The notes under the pieces were generated by a model that did not search any database, was not told the DNA's origin, and saw only the letters and a program-made list of their open reading frames with translations. 64,000 nt of DNA from Verrucomicrobiota bacterium (GTDB lineage: Bacteria > Verrucomicrobiota > Verrucomicrobiia > Verrucomicrobiales > DEV007), in NCBI GenBank assembly GCA_024277195.1, contig JAJRVS010000050.1, positions 1 through 64,000 on the forward strand, written 5' to 3'. The position numbers were made by a program, and so were the translations under genes. This document shows, piece by piece, positions 37,104 through 45,161 of the stretch; within the stretch, counting starts at the first letter, position 1, and each line of letters begins with the position of its first letter.

Positions 37104-37478
37104 CTAGCGTAAGACACGACCGATGATGAACCCCAGACCAACGGCCAATAAAATGGATTTGGTTGGGTTTTGGCGCACGTAGCGTTCGCCTTCTTCTTTG
37201 TAGTCATCGATACGCTCTTTGATGTCGCCCCAGTTTTCATCTGCATAATCGCGAAATTGATCAACATTGTCAGTGGCGGAACTTCTGAAATTCTGTGCGG
37301 TTTCTTCTGCTTTGTCCCGTATCCGGCTAGCTTGTTCCTTGGCGCTGTCTTTCAGCTCTTCGGCTTTCCGCGTGGCGGCGGCTTTGAGTTCCTCGGCTGC
37401 TTGAACGGCGTGGGCTCTGCTGGCTTCTAGGTTGTCGCTGACGGTATTGCCTGCTTCTGTGGTATTTTCTGCGCTCAT
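37104..37478 (-). CDS. YqjD/ElaB-like DUF883 membrane-anchored protein
   Basis: This 124-residue protein has an Ala/Glu/Lys-rich amphipathic helix (about 18-90) and one C-terminal membrane helix (ILLAVGLGFIIGRVL) preceded by YVRQNPTKS, the DUF883 signature. In E. coli the related YqjD is a C-tail-anchored protein associated with ribosomes in stationary phase; a similar role here is inferred. It is the first gene of the minus-strand trio with the YqjE-like and YqjK-like genes, separated from the second by 135 bases. Confidence 0.8.
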   Translation of the reverse strand: MSAENTTEAGNTVSDNLEASRAHAVQAAEELKAAATRKAEELKDSAKEQASRIRDKAEETAQNFRSSATDNVDQFRDYADENWGDIKERIDDYKEEGERYVRQNPTKSILLAVGLGFIIGRVLR

Positions 37479-37588
37479 GATGTGATAAAATTTAGTGACT
37501 CGCCAATGGGTTGCGGGAGCCTGGTCGTGGTAGTGAAAAAATAGTCATATTTTGCATCAAAAGCAAGCCTATTAAGAAGATAGGGAAC

Positions 37589-37822
37589 TTATGAATTCGG
37601 CTGAGAATCGATCCAGTCTCTGATTTTACAGCGGGTCATGTCATACGGGGAAAAAGTGACGGTCACATCTTTACCGATAGGGGAAAGCGGGGCTTCGGGG
37701 TCGTTGTGGTGCAGTACGGCCAAGGCATGATAACCGTTGTCCATTTCGATTTCGAAAAGGCGGCTGGTTTCGCGGATTTTACGGATAACTCCGTTGGCGG
37801 TGATGGCGGGACGTTCAGACAT
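37589..37822 (-). CDS. infA: Translation initiation factor IF-1
   Basis: This 77-residue protein is an S1-like OB-fold factor that binds the 30S A site during initiation. The pattern GVIRKIRETSRLFEIEMDNG at the N-terminus and the central VTVTFSPYDMTRCKIRDW match IF-1. It is close to usual length (72-75), with a slightly longer start. It is a single copy in the window and lies 16 bases after the stop of the acyl-CoA reductase gene on the same strand. No ribosomal protein operon is nearby. Confidence 0.88.
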   Translation of the reverse strand: MSERPAITANGVIRKIRETSRLFEIEMDNGYHALAVLHHNDPEAPLSPIGKDVTVTFSPYDMTRCKIRDWIDSQPNS

Positions 37823-37838
37823 GACTGGATTTTAATCT

Positions 37839-38921
37839 TTAACCAATATCCATCCAGCGCACAAGTGGAGATAATGGCCCCAGTCCGTCTTGATGCCAGA
37901 ATAGGGATGGTTGTTGGGCTTTTCCCAAAGGGCAAATCCGGCTGGCGCCCAAATAAAGCAAGGGGGTGAAGTGTTCTTCGCGAAACGGGTGGACGGTTAT
38001 ACTACTGAGGTGTGGGCGTACCAGAAAAAGAGCTTGTGTTAAATCCATGCTTTTTGGCAGCTCTTTGACAAATACCACGCGGTTTAAAGGAGATACGGCA
38101 AATTGGGGTTCTTTTTCATAGATGACCGTCCAATCCGTACAGCCTTCACTGGTCCAGAGTTTTACGCTGGGGTCATTGGCCTGACGGAAATCATAGGAAT
38201 CTCTCAATGTGGTGATGGCGGCATTTTCTGCAGCGGAGAGTTTGCTTCGAGGGCAGTGCTGATTGAAGTGTTGCATCTCTTGTGCCAATTCGGCGGCAAA
38301 TTGGAGCGCATCGGTGTGTTCGCCTGTAGCCACGTATATGTCATGGGGAGACAAGCAGCCTTGTTGGTCGAAAAGCGAAACGTCGCGGGCGGCTAGTTGG
38401 GCGGCATCTTTGTTTTTGTCGTCGAATATCACGGTGAAGCTGATGCGGTGTCCGTGGGCAATGAATATTTGGCCAGGGCGAGTTCGTTGACGGAAGTGTT
38501 GGATGGTTCCGTCACTTCCAAAAACGATCACGGCCTGACTGCTACGCAACCATTCATCGGGAAGCTCATTATTCACTTCGACGAGTTTTTTTAAATTTGC
38601 CGGTAACGCCTCGATGAAACTTAATAAGTCAGGCAGATCGGTGGAGGGGAGTTTGACCCGATTATGGGATCCCAACAGCAGGCCTCGGATTAGAGACTGA
38701 ATGCCCGCCATCGCTGTGTTCCCGGCAATGATGTGAAGAATGATCTTAGGTGCGAGGGCAAGGCATTGCAGGTCGCCGTGATCTTGTGGGCTGTCAAGGA
38801 TCCGAGAGTGGCCGAGCTCTTGTTCAACGAGCGCGAGAAGTTCGTCGCAACTGACTTCGTCGCAGGTTTGACATTCTCCAATCGCTCTAGCGAGAGCAGA
38901 GGCTCTATCAGCGGTAGTCAT
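37839..38921 (-). CDS. LuxC-type acyl-CoA reductase
   Basis: This 360-residue aldehyde-dehydrogenase-fold protein is of the LuxC/acyl-CoA reductase family, which reduces acyl-CoA to an aldehyde with NADPH. The catalytic Cys is C189 in QQGCLSP, and the C-terminus LFWHQDGLGPLSPLVRW is typical. It is shorter than bacterial-luminescence LuxC (about 480), and no luxA, luxB, luxD or luxE is present, so it is not a light-emitting system. It follows the lipoprotein gene by 2 bases and precedes infA by 16. The substrate chain length cannot be inferred. Confidence 0.82.
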   Translation of the reverse strand: MTTADRASALARAIGECQTCDEVSCDELLALVEQELGHSRILDSPQDHGDLQCLALAPKIILHIIAGNTAMAGIQSLIRGLLLGSHNRVKLPSTDLPDLLSFIEALPANLKKLVEVNNELPDEWLRSSQAVIVFGSDGTIQHFRQRTRPGQIFIAHGHRISFTVIFDDKNKDAAQLAARDVSLFDQQGCLSPHDIYVATGEHTDALQFAAELAQEMQHFNQHCPRSKLSAAENAAITTLRDSYDFRQANDPSVKLWTSEGCTDWTVIYEKEPQFAVSPLNRVVFVKELPKSMDLTQALFLVRPHLSSITVHPFREEHFTPLLYLGASRICPLGKAQQPSLFWHQDGLGPLSPLVRWMDIG

Positions 38922-38923
38922 TG

Positions 38924-40138
38924 TTAACGAATGCGTTCTTGAGAGAGCGAGACTCTTTGCACGTCAAATTTCAATCGGATGTGTTTCAAGTGGGATTCGT
39001 CAGCGGCCAGAATAAATCTGACAGGGGTCCATAACATGGGTTTAAGCCGGGTAACAATGGGCACTTTAAAAGCTTTCAGGTTTTTGTTCCATAGGTTGAA
39101 ACGCAGGTTGAAGTTCTGTGGGCTTTCATCAGCGGTTCGGGTGGGTGGAGTTCCCCCAAACAAACCGCTTAGCTCAGCCCGGGTAATGGTGTAGCCCAGA
39201 GGATTGCCGATTCGGGCATGAACCAACATGCCACCTTCTTGCCTCTCCGCACTATCGATTGTCATTAGAAAAGATCCGTAAGGGGATTTCAGCATCAGAG
39301 CGGATTTGGAATCTATGCTGGTGATGGCAAATTCGGAGAGTTTCTTTTTTTCGCTCAAGTAGGCTCGTTTGACGCTCATCGAGAGCCGTAGCAATTCAAC
39401 CGGGGAGCCGTTATTGTTTTGAGGTAAGTTGAAAGAGGTTTTGGTCCAATTATTGGGTTGCAATTCAGTGTCGACGGTGACTTGGAAAGGAGTTAGTGTT
39501 TTCTGCCAGTCATCGAGCCTTTGGCTGAACAGTTCATATTGCTCGCCGGGTTTCAATTCCGGCGCGCTGGAGCCAAAATCACCCTTCAGCTCAAACTGCT
39601 GCACCGTCAGACCAATCGTATTGCCTAATTGAATATGGGTGCGGAACCCTCCGCCGGGGATGGCTTCGAGATCTTCTAGTCTGACTAAAAAGGTTCCATG
39701 GCCGGTTCGGATGGGGGCGTGCCCCTGACTGCCAATCTTGAGATAAGCCAGAGATTCACGCTGTTGTTGGGCTTTAGCGATTTGCGCCATGCCTTTTTCC
39801 ACTCGTTTAAAACGTTCGCCTTGTTGCAACACCGCATTGGCCGCTTGTTCTTTGGCGTCCGAACTTTGCTGTTCGGTGGTCTCAATGCGGTGAGTGAAAT
39901 TGTCGGTGCGCTCGCTTTCACTTTGAACGCGGTCTTTCAAATCTCGGAAACTGCTTTTTAAGGCCAGCAGTTCTTTTTCCAGCACTTTGATTTTTTCCGC
40001 TTCTTCTTCACAGCCGGTGGTGATGAGCATAAAGCTGCCGATAACCAGTAATTTAACGCCCCGTTGTAAAGTGGGTGATTTCCAGCACTGACACAAGTAG
40101 GCCACTAAGGTGCTGATTCTGGAAACAAAATAAAACAT
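38924..40138 (-). CDS. Coiled-coil lipoprotein of unknown function
   Basis: No family recognised. The ATG at 40138 (MFYFVSRIST) gives 404 residues; the frame runs on to 40297 but overlaps DUF4112. A membrane segment ends in LITTGC (Cys43), a probable lipobox. A coiled coil follows (about 45-115, AEKIKVLEKELLALKSSF). Two beta-rich repeats come next, each with a GHGTFLVRLEDLEA/YGSFLMTIDSAER start and a NTIGLTVQQFELKGDFG/NPLGYTITRAELSGLFGG core, so the C-terminal half is an internal duplication (about residues 145-285 and 290-404). The stop is 2 bases before the LuxC-type gene starts. A periplasmic scaffold role is only a guess. Confidence 0.7.
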   Translation of the reverse strand: MFYFVSRISTLVAYLCQCWKSPTLQRGVKLLVIGSFMLITTGCEEEAEKIKVLEKELLALKSSFRDLKDRVQSESERTDNFTHRIETTEQQSSDAKEQAANAVLQQGERFKRVEKGMAQIAKAQQQRESLAYLKIGSQGHAPIRTGHGTFLVRLEDLEAIPGGGFRTHIQLGNTIGLTVQQFELKGDFGSSAPELKPGEQYELFSQRLDDWQKTLTPFQVTVDTELQPNNWTKTSFNLPQNNNGSPVELLRLSMSVKRAYLSEKKKLSEFAITSIDSKSALMLKSPYGSFLMTIDSAERQEGGMLVHARIGNPLGYTITRAELSGLFGGTPPTRTADESPQNFNLRFNLWNKNLKAFKVPIVTRLKPMLWTPVRFILAADESHLKHIRLKFDVQRVSLSQERIR

Positions 40139-40197
40139 GTTGGCGGCAAGGTAGCCGAGCTCTGCATTCGGCTCAATACACAAATTCAAAGGAGGTT

Positions 40198-40689
40198 TTA
40201 AAATAAAGACCCGAGCAGGGCGATGAAAAATAACCAAATGGCGACATTGAGCAAAGTAACAGCAATAAGGGTGATGATGATGAAGATCAGTGGCCACCAG
40301 GTTCCTTCTGATTGGTCGCCGTGATGGCTTTCCAAAAAATGTTGCATCATTGCGTAGTTGCGTGAATTGGATTTGAAATATGCAGAAAAGGCATCTCCAA
40401 GTAACGGAATGGCTCCGATCACGGCATTCAAAAAAACGTTGCCTGACATTTTAAGCAATAGTTTGAAGGGCAATCCATGTCGGCTGGCATCAGCCAGTAG
40501 AAAACAAGCGATGATCGAAGGCAAAATTTCACCGCCGCCTGGGATCAGGCCAAGGATCGGATCGAGTCCAATACGAAATTTTGTTCCCGGAACTCGAATC
40601 AGTTCATCCAAAACCCAAGCTATTTTGTGTGAGGCCGGGCTAAGTTTGGATGCCCTGGGCTCAGTAGATAATGAGATTTTGTCAGCCAA
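40198..40689 (-). CDS. DUF4112 membrane protein
   Basis: This 163-residue protein has the DUF4112 domain: WVLDELIRVPGTKFRIGLDP near the N-terminus, GLIPGGGEILPSIIACFLL, and GAIPLLGDAFSAYFKSNSRN. Two or three membrane helices are visible, the last at 135-160. The only credible start is a TTG at 40689, 24 bases after the rho stop and in the same reading frame, so it depends on rho transcription. Function of DUF4112 is unknown. Confidence 0.82.
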   Translation of the reverse strand: MADKISLSTEPRASKLSPASHKIAWVLDELIRVPGTKFRIGLDPILGLIPGGGEILPSIIACFLLADASRHGLPFKLLLKMSGNVFLNAVIGAIPLLGDAFSAYFKSNSRNYAMMQHFLESHHGDQSEGTWWPLIFIIITLIAVTLLNVAIWLFFIALLGSLF

Positions 40690-40713
40690 TGCGGGAGTTT
40701 GAAAATTAAGGGT

Positions 40714-42465
40714 TCATGGGTTTTTGATCTCCAACAACATCTGTGCGTTGGAGTTGAACCGTTCGAGAAAGGACAACAAGCGCTGCATGGCTTCTTCTGG
40801 TTTGTGGCCGGAAAGTCCGCGACGAATGATTTGGATTTTCTCCAACATATGGGGCGCAAGCAGCAGCTCTTCGCGGCGGGTGCCGGATTTATTGATATCC
40901 ACTGCGGGGTAGATGTAATTCTGGGCGATGTGGCGGTTGAGCACCAGTTCCATGTTACCAGTCCCTTTGAATTCCTGGAAAATGGCGTCGTCCATGCGGC
41001 TATTGGTTTCGATTAGAGCCGTGGCGACGATGGTCAGCGACCCGGCCTCACGAGTATTACGGGCTGCCGCAAAAAGTTTGCGCGGGATTTCCAATGCGCC
41101 TACCGAGAGGCCGCCGGAAGCGGTACCGCGTCCTTTGCCTTTGGTGGCATTATTAAAAGCGCGCGCCAGTCGGGTGATGGAATCCAATAGAATAAAAACG
41201 TGCTTGCCGGCTTCGACCAAACGCTTGGCCCGTTCGATAGCGAGCTGGGCGATGCGGGTGTGATCCTTCACATTCGAATCATTGGAGCTGGCCATGACTT
41301 CGGCACCAGGCAGGGAACGTTGGAAATCGGTGACTTCCTCGGGACGCTCGTCCACCAGTAGAACGATGAGGTGAACCTCGTCTTCGTAGTTTTCGAGCAC
41401 TGCTTCGGCGATGTGCTGTAATATAGTGGTCTTGCCGGTTCGCGGAGGAGCAACAATCAGTCCACGCTGACCGCGACCGATGGGAGCCATCATGTCAATC
41501 ACCCGGGTGGTGTAACGATCCGGCCTAGTTTCCAAAGCGTAGCGTTTGCTAGGATTGATAGCGGTGAGCTCTTCGAAATAAGGCAGGTTATGATAAACTT
41601 CCGGCGGGCCTCCATTGATCTCAAGCAATTCGGTTAATTGGGGGCCTCGATTGCCTTGCTGGGACATGCATTTGACTTGCACCCCATCGCGCAAACCGTG
41701 AACACGAACGATCTCTGGCGTGATGAAAACGTCATTGGGAGATTGCTGATAATTACGGTTTTGCTGACGTAGAAAACCAAAGCCTTTAGGGGAAATTTCT
41801 ACTAATCCGGTCGCTTCGACCGGAGGTCCGGGATCTATGGGTTCGCGGTGTTTCTGACGAGGCTGGCTTCTTCTCTCGTCGCCATTTTCTTCATTGCGAT
41901 TGCCACGTTCATTGCGGTCACCACCATTGTTGTTACGGCGCCGGTTGCGGTTGCGTCCGCCACGACCCTTGTTATTCCCTCTACGGTTCTGGTTTCTGCG
42001 TGAGTCATCTCTGGAGTCAGAGCCTCGACGGTTGGAGTGCTGTTTGTTTTGCCCCCGGTCTGAATTGCCCGGCCCTTCGAGAGTGACATTGTCCGGTTGG
42101 CGATCTTCGACCGGTGAAGCATTTTGTCGTGGCCGAGAATCATTGTTTGATCGGCGGTTATCCGAATCGTTGTTCGAACGATCACGCGATTTTTCACGCG
42201 ATTCCTCGCGAGCTTGGGTTTTGTCAGCAGATGAATCCGGGGTCGCTGCTTTGGCACGCTTGCGTTTTGGAGCTTCTGCTTTTGCTGTCGGCGTTTTAAC
42301 CTCAGTAGCACCACGCTTATTGTCGATGCTATCGTCTTTGCGAGTTTTACTGACACGCGGCTTGCTAGCCGTTTTTTTGCGCACCTTTTTAGCCGCGGTG
42401 TCCTTAGCCGCTGAAGCGGGTTTTGCCGCAGGGCTGGTAGTAGAATCGGATTGTGATTCGCTCAT
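40714..42465 (-). CDS. rho: Transcription termination factor Rho with long disordered N-terminus
   Basis: Rho is a hexameric RNA-dependent ATPase that ends untranslated transcripts. The 583-residue product is longer than the usual 420. About 215 N-terminal residues are low-complexity: first Ala/Lys-rich, then strongly Arg/Asn/Asp-rich (NNDSDNRRSNN and RGGRNRNRRRNNN stretches). The conserved part begins at ATGLVEISPKGFGFLR, with RNA-binding OB fold, Walker A APPRTGKTT (about 338-346), Walker B LIVLLVDERPEEVTDF and R-loop KGKGRGTASGGLS. Actinobacterial and Bacteroidetes Rho have similar extensions. DUF4112 lies immediately downstream in the same frame. Confidence 0.94.
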   Translation of the reverse strand: MSESQSDSTTSPAAKPASAAKDTAAKKVRKKTASKPRVSKTRKDDSIDNKRGATEVKTPTAKAEAPKRKRAKAATPDSSADKTQAREESREKSRDRSNNDSDNRRSNNDSRPRQNASPVEDRQPDNVTLEGPGNSDRGQNKQHSNRRGSDSRDDSRRNQNRRGNNKGRGGRNRNRRRNNNGGDRNERGNRNEENGDERRSQPRQKHREPIDPGPPVEATGLVEISPKGFGFLRQQNRNYQQSPNDVFITPEIVRVHGLRDGVQVKCMSQQGNRGPQLTELLEINGGPPEVYHNLPYFEELTAINPSKRYALETRPDRYTTRVIDMMAPIGRGQRGLIVAPPRTGKTTILQHIAEAVLENYEDEVHLIVLLVDERPEEVTDFQRSLPGAEVMASSNDSNVKDHTRIAQLAIERAKRLVEAGKHVFILLDSITRLARAFNNATKGKGRGTASGGLSVGALEIPRKLFAAARNTREAGSLTIVATALIETNSRMDDAIFQEFKGTGNMELVLNRHIAQNYIYPAVDINKSGTRREELLLAPHMLEKIQIIRRGLSGHKPEEAMQRLLSFLERFNSNAQMLLEIKNP

Positions 42466-42516
42466 ATTGATAGTTGAAATTTACTAAAAAAAAATGATGG
42501 GTGACAGGCCATTGGG

Positions 42517-43266
42517 TCAGATCAGAGCCTCGAGAATGTCGTCAGCTATTTCAAAAGTGCCGAATACACTGATGGTATCGTCGTAATCATCAAGGGCTTC
42601 ATACAAGCGCAATACCTGGGATGCGATCGATTTGTCAGTGATCTCGATCGGGGTGCTGGGGATGAAAATCAGGCCTTGGGATTTCAATTGCAGCCCACCG
42701 TTGCGCAATTCTTCGGCCACTGCATTCAATTGGTCGGCAGCGGTGAGAATGATGTGTTCGCCATCATCCGTGCTGACATCGTCGGCACCAGCTTCGAGGG
42801 CCTTTTCGAAAATTTCTTCTTCTCCGATGAGATCGGCGTCGATGAGGATTTCTCCTTTTTTATCAAACATGTGGGCCACAGTGCCAGCAGTGCCCATATT
42901 GCCGTTATTTTTATTAAAAGCACTGCGGATGTCTGCTGCCGAGCGGTTTTTATTGTCAGTGGCCACTTGAACCAGCAAACCTGCTCCACCAGCTCCAAAA
43001 CCTTCGTAGGTGATTTCCTCAATTGTTCCTCCGTCGAGGTCACCGGTGCCTTTTTTGATAGCTCGATCAATGTTATCCTTGGGCATTGATTGGGATTTGG
43101 CGCTATCAATGGCCTGTCGCAGACGAGGGTTCATGTTGGGATCCCCTCCGCCATCGCGTGCGGCGATGGCGATTTCGTGCGCAAACTTACTGAAGACTTT
43201 GCCCTTTTTGGCATCCTCCTTAGCTTTGATATGCTTAATCTTTGACCACTTGTTGTGTCCTGACAT
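42517..43266 (-). CDS. YebC/PmpR-family DNA-binding protein
   Basis: This 249-residue protein is of the YebC/PmpR family, proteins that regulate transcription or assist translation of difficult sequences. The opening MSGHNKWSKIKHIKAKED is the family signature, followed by FSKFAHEIAIAARDGGGDPN and GFGAGGAGLLVQVATDN. Three domains are expected at this length. It precedes rho by 51 bases on the same strand. Confidence 0.92.
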   Translation of the reverse strand: MSGHNKWSKIKHIKAKEDAKKGKVFSKFAHEIAIAARDGGGDPNMNPRLRQAIDSAKSQSMPKDNIDRAIKKGTGDLDGGTIEEITYEGFGAGGAGLLVQVATDNKNRSAADIRSAFNKNNGNMGTAGTVAHMFDKKGEILIDADLIGEEEIFEKALEAGADDVSTDDGEHIILTAADQLNAVAEELRNGGLQLKSQGLIFIPSTPIEITDKSIASQVLRLYEALDDYDDTISVFGTFEIADDILEALI

Positions 43267-43706
43267 CGATCCTGAGCTGTCTGAGTTTTAATTGATCCGG
43301 CTCTTTTTAAAAAAGCCACCGGCATATTGAGACTAACAAATACAAATACTTGTAAACGAATGTATGAAATAAATGATTAATGCAGAGAAGAACCTGAAGT
43401 TCTAACTGAACAAGATTATTTCACTTATTGAACGGGGGACTTAGTTTAAAAACTTGACCTTCCGTGCAAGAGCAGTGAAATCCGGTTCTGAATTTTGAAT
43501 CAATGACCTGATGGACACTGTTGGAGTTTCAAGGAGCGAACCGACCCCTGATAGGACAATAAGACGTTCTATTGCCTATGGCGCAAGCCTTTTTTGCGTA
43601 TTTTTTACGCGTTGCCATTAGCGGCATTTTGCGTGGGTTTGTAGTCAATCGAACGATACTGCTGTAGACATTGGACAAGCGATACCTGATATTGGATACT
43701 GAGAAC
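43267..43706. other. 440-base intergenic region with rod-like inverted repeat
   Basis: No reading frame is convincing here. From about 43434 to 43550 the plus strand can fold into a long interrupted rod: GGGG/CCCC (43435-43438 with 43545-43548), CTTGA/TCAAG (43453-43457 with 43529-43533), CAGTG/CACTG (43473-43477 with 43516-43520) and TCC/GGA (43481-43483 with 43513-43515). A weak 4-bp hairpin and a T-run follow at about 43572-43595. The shape recalls 6S-like RNA, but primary sequence gives no identification. The rest of the gap, A+T-rich, shows nothing. Confidence 0.3.
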
Positions 43707-44372
43707 ATGAAAAAAACTTATACTGTGAAACGCCTAGGTGGAGAAACAGGGGATGGAAAAAATGAGACCGATTCACCTCTGCCTGCCGTGTCATGGGCCG
43801 GGGCGGAGGTGCTGGCGGATTTCTCTTTTCCTTGGACGGATGCCAAGGCTCCTGAAACCGTGTTTCGCGCCTTGTGGGATGAGCAATATTTTTACTTTCG
43901 CTATGAAGTTCTGGATTTGGATGTGGTGTTGGGAGAGGGGATTGATTCGATGGAAAAGGTCATGGGCTCCGACCGTGTAGAGATTTTTTTCACCACATCA
44001 GATGATTTGAAACTGTATTATGGCTTGGAAATGGATCCGCGCGGGGAAGTCCTGGCATACGAGACGCGGTATCACCGGCAGTTTAATTGGGACTGGACTT
44101 GTCCCGGCCTGCAAGTGTGGCCCAGCCTGCAACTGACGGGTTATGAATTAGAAGGGCGCATTCCCTTACAGACATTCCGGGATTTGGGCTGCTGGTTCGA
44201 AAAAGGTGGACAAGCGTATTTGAAAGCCGGTTTATTTCGTGCTGAGTTCGGTCAGGTTGAGGATGCTGGCGCCGTGGATGAAGATTGGATTTCCTGGATT
44301 AATCCAGGAGGAGACGTTCCGGACTTCCATGTGCCTGCCGCATTTGGCGAATTACAGTTTGTAGAGGATTGA
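43707..44372 (+). CDS. CBM9-like carbohydrate-binding domain protein
   Basis: This 221-residue protein has a DOMON/CBM9-like beta-sandwich. Visible family elements are TVFRALWDEQYFYFRYEV, GSDRVEIFF, LYYGLEMDPRGEVLAY and LEGRIPLQTFRDLG. The frame opens further upstream (43671), but the ATG at 43707 (MKKTYTVKRL) is a natural start. No signal peptide is obvious, which is unusual for this family and may indicate a cytoplasmic or differently exported protein. It stands alone on the plus strand between convergent and divergent minus-strand genes. The likely ligand is a sugar; this is not shown by sequence alone. Confidence 0.75.
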   Translation: MKKTYTVKRLGGETGDGKNETDSPLPAVSWAGAEVLADFSFPWTDAKAPETVFRALWDEQYFYFRYEVLDLDVVLGEGIDSMEKVMGSDRVEIFFTTSDDLKLYYGLEMDPRGEVLAYETRYHRQFNWDWTCPGLQVWPSLQLTGYELEGRIPLQTFRDLGCWFEKGGQAYLKAGLFRAEFGQVEDAGAVDEDWISWINPGGDVPDFHVPAAFGELQFVED

Positions 44373-44412
44373 GCGCCGACTCTAACAAGAAGATAAGATA
44401 CGGCTGGGATTT

Positions 44413-45117
44413 TTATTGGGCTAGATGCCTTCTGATTTGATCCTGGAGGTCTTGTATTTTGAGATCTATTTTTCCTTGTTCTTTATTTTTGCCTCGCATC
44501 TGGGAAGTGCTGAAGTTTCCGGATACAACTTCTTCTCTGAGACGAATTATGTCCTTTTCATAGTTCTGGATCATTTTGATACGACGGGTCACAAAAGGAT
44601 CAACTTTTTCAGGTTTACTGCTTGTCGGAAGTTTGAGAACAAAGGTGATATCCGCTTCCGATAATTTCTCTATGGGGAGATCGAACGATTTGGAGTCTTT
44701 TTTCCGAGTAACGGCAATCTCTGTGCCGTAGCGGGCCGTGATCGTTACGTCCAACTTACGGCCGGACGAGTCGGTGATCAGTCGATCCACAGGCAGGGTA
44801 AGCGGGGCTTCTACGGGAATTTCTGTAATTGAGGGTATTCTTTTATTACTCGACCCCATTTTTTGAGGAGCCGGAGGAGTGATATTCTTTTCCTTGGCTG
44901 GGGCTGGGGGGGCGGGAAAGGGGCTTGGTTTTTCTGGGGGAGCGGGAAAGGGGCTTGGGGTTTTTTTGTCCTCCGTAGGAGGGGCGCTTGTAGAAGAATT
45001 GGTATCAGAACCACTCTGTTGTTTATCTAATAACGAATTTATTTTGTCACAGGCTGGCAGGAGGGCAATAAAAACGAATGTCAGATAGAACAGGTTTTTG
45101 TTTTTTGTGAATAACAT
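44413..45117 (-). CDS. SHD1-like lipoprotein with proline-rich repeat
   Basis: This 234-residue lipoprotein (lipobox LLPAC, Cys23) has a Ser/Pro-rich linker with a tandem 10-residue repeat, PSPFPAPPEK then PSPFPAPPAP, coded by a 30-base DNA repeat near 44910-44970. A small SLA1-homology-like beta domain (about 112-163) reads ITDSSGRKLDVTITARYG and ends SKSFDLPIEKLSEADITFV. A coiled coil forms the C-terminus. The upstream gene at 45162-45668 encodes a paralog, 44 bases away. Such SHD1-like domains are common in verrucomicrobial envelope proteins. Function is unknown. Confidence 0.75.
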   Translation of the reverse strand: MLFTKNKNLFYLTFVFIALLPACDKINSLLDKQQSGSDTNSSTSAPPTEDKKTPSPFPAPPEKPSPFPAPPAPAKEKNITPPAPQKMGSSNKRIPSITEIPVEAPLTLPVDRLITDSSGRKLDVTITARYGTEIAVTRKKDSKSFDLPIEKLSEADITFVLKLPTSSKPEKVDPFVTRRIKMIQNYEKDIIRLREEVVSGNFSTSQMRGKNKEQGKIDLKIQDLQDQIRRHLAQ

Positions 45118-45161
45118 GGTGAGAATTAAATGAAATTAAGTTTAAATATATTTGCCCGGCT

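Noticed and set aside
37570-37586. CCTAT/ATAGG hairpin downstream of infA
   Set aside because: Only 5 bp of stem and no clean T-run.
37839-38921. Bioluminescence operon
   Set aside because: Only a LuxC-type gene is present; luxA, luxB, luxD and luxE are absent.
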